Shown: one piece after another, positions 4,698-5,275 of the stretch | Layout: every line of letters begins with the position of its first letter | How positions within the stretch are numbered: position 1 is the stretch's first letter | NCBI GenBank assembly: GCA_030151985.1 | Contig: JASLDZ010000301.1 | Location: forward strand, 1 to 5,275 | DNA from: Caulobacteraceae bacterium | Lineage (GTDB): Bacteria > Pseudomonadota > Alphaproteobacteria > Caulobacterales > Caulobacteraceae | Reading direction: 5' to 3' | Length of the DNA: 5,275 nt | Position numbers and translations under genes: made by a program | The notes under the pieces: generated by a model | What the model saw: the letters and a program-made list of their open reading frames with translations, nothing else | What the model was told of the DNA's origin: nothing | Database searches by the model: none

Positions 4698-5275
4698 ATG
4701 CCGTCCGAACGCACCCTCCTGCACTTCCCGCTCGATCCGTTCTCGCGCCAGGTCCGGCTGGCCCTGGCCGAGCGTCGGCTCGCCTTCGCCGAACGGGTGG
4801 TGAGGTACTGGGAGGAGCCGCGGCCGCTGGCCGACCTGAACCCTTCGGGCGTCCCTCCCGTCCTCGTCGAAGGCCGCGGCGCCACGGCGCTGGTGGTCTG
4901 CGAGAGCCGCGCCATCCTCGACCACCTGGAGGAGCGCCACCCCGACCAGCCGCTCCTGCCGAAGGACGCCGCCGGCCGTGCGGAGGCGCGTCGGCTGCTG
5001 CAGTGGTTCGACCGCAAGTTCCAGTTCGAGGTGAACGGCCTCTTGCTGCACGAGAAGCTTGAGAAGCGGCTGCTCGGACTGGGGCCTCCGGAGCTGCCGG
5101 CGTTGCGCGCGGGGCGCGAGGCGCTCCGCGTCCACATGCGCCATGTCGAAACCCTGGCGGGCGCCCGGGAATGGCTGGCCGGGCGCGAGCTGTCGCTGGC
5201 CGACTTCGCCGCCGCCGCCCACCTGTCGGTCGTGGACTACGTGGGCGAGGTCCCTTGGGCGGAGTTCCCGCTCGC
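4698..5275 (+). CDS. fzlA: Glutathione S-transferase-fold protein, probably FtsZ-binding FzlA (3' end missing)
   Basis: FzlA is a GST-like cytosolic protein of alphaproteobacteria that binds FtsZ filaments, helps them curve, and is needed for constriction in Caulobacter. The visible 192 residues comprise a thioredoxin-like N-terminal domain (about 5-80) with DPFSRQVRLAL (13-23), NPSGVPPVLVE (48-58) and CESRAI (68-73). The alpha-helical GST C-terminal domain follows, with LLLHEKLEKR (115-124) and the N-capping segment LSLADFAAAAHLSVVDY (165-181). The WFDRKF-EVN-LLLHEK-EKR pattern and Trp38 match my recollection of FzlA rather than of ordinary detoxifying GSTs. I have not been able to align it, so a generic GST remains the alternative. 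ATG 4698 is the first start codon after an in-frame stop at 4629-4631; the ribosome binding site is weak. Probably 30-40 residues are missing beyond the window. Confidence 0.8.
   Translation, partial: MPSERTLLHFPLDPFSRQVRLALAERRLAFAERVVRYWEEPRPLADLNPSGVPPVLVEGRGATALVVCESRAILDHLEERHPDQPLLPKDAAGRAEARRLLQWFDRKFQFEVNGLLLHEKLEKRLLGLGPPELPALRAGREALRVHMRHVETLAGAREWLAGRELSLADFAAAAHLSVVDYVGEVPWAEFPL

Noticed and set aside
4527..5222. Open frame of 231 codons on the minus strand opposite the fzlA-like gene
   Set aside because: Same antisense effect: no recognisable motif, and the plus strand carries a clear GST-fold protein.

Overview
The window is very GC-rich, densely coded chromosomal DNA with only short gaps between genes and strong third-position G/C bias. 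It most likely comes from an alphaproteobacterium, probably a member of the Caulobacterales. The grounds are a GST-fold protein that closely resembles the FtsZ-binding protein FzlA, a promoter that fits the published Caulobacter housekeeping consensus, and the alphaproteobacterial style of the hpf-ptsN pair. The taxonomic placement is inference.

Layout, left to right. Positions 1-787 (minus strand) carry ruvC followed by the start of ruvA, overlapping by four bases (GTGA). These encode the Holliday-junction resolvase and the junction-binding subunit of the RuvABC recombination machine; the rest of ruvA lies off the left edge. A divergent gap of about 114 bases follows, holding a palindrome and a good promoter for the next operon. 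Positions 902-2658 (plus strand) carry ilvA (threonine ammonia-lyase with a C-terminal ACT domain) and, 23 bases later, a secreted FKBP-type peptidyl-prolyl isomerase that is probably a lipoprotein.

Positions 2700-3250 (plus strand) hold a compact type II toxin-antitoxin module, a ribbon-helix-helix-like antitoxin and a ParE/RelE-superfamily toxin overlapping by GTGA. The 41-base gap before it contains a perfect 7-bp inverted repeat that overlaps a candidate promoter. The predicted transcription start falls almost on the antitoxin ATG, so the operon may be autorepressed and leaderless. The toxin converges on ptsN, and the two genes share the palindrome CTAG as their stop codons, leaving no space for a terminator.

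Positions 3247-4396 (minus strand) are hpf (long-form ribosome hibernation factor) then ptsN (EIIA-Ntr), separated by one base. In many proteobacteria this pair sits behind rpoN, but here rpoN is not the adjacent gene. A 301-base non-coding gap (4397-4697) separates hpf from the divergent fzlA-like gene, which runs off the right edge.

Most of the window is ordinary housekeeping sequence. The parts that most merit a second look are the TA module with its operator-promoter-start arrangement, the palindrome at the ilvA promoter, and the CTAG shared stop. I see no RNA genes, CRISPR arrays or insertion sequences, and I found no convincing candidate for an entirely new system.
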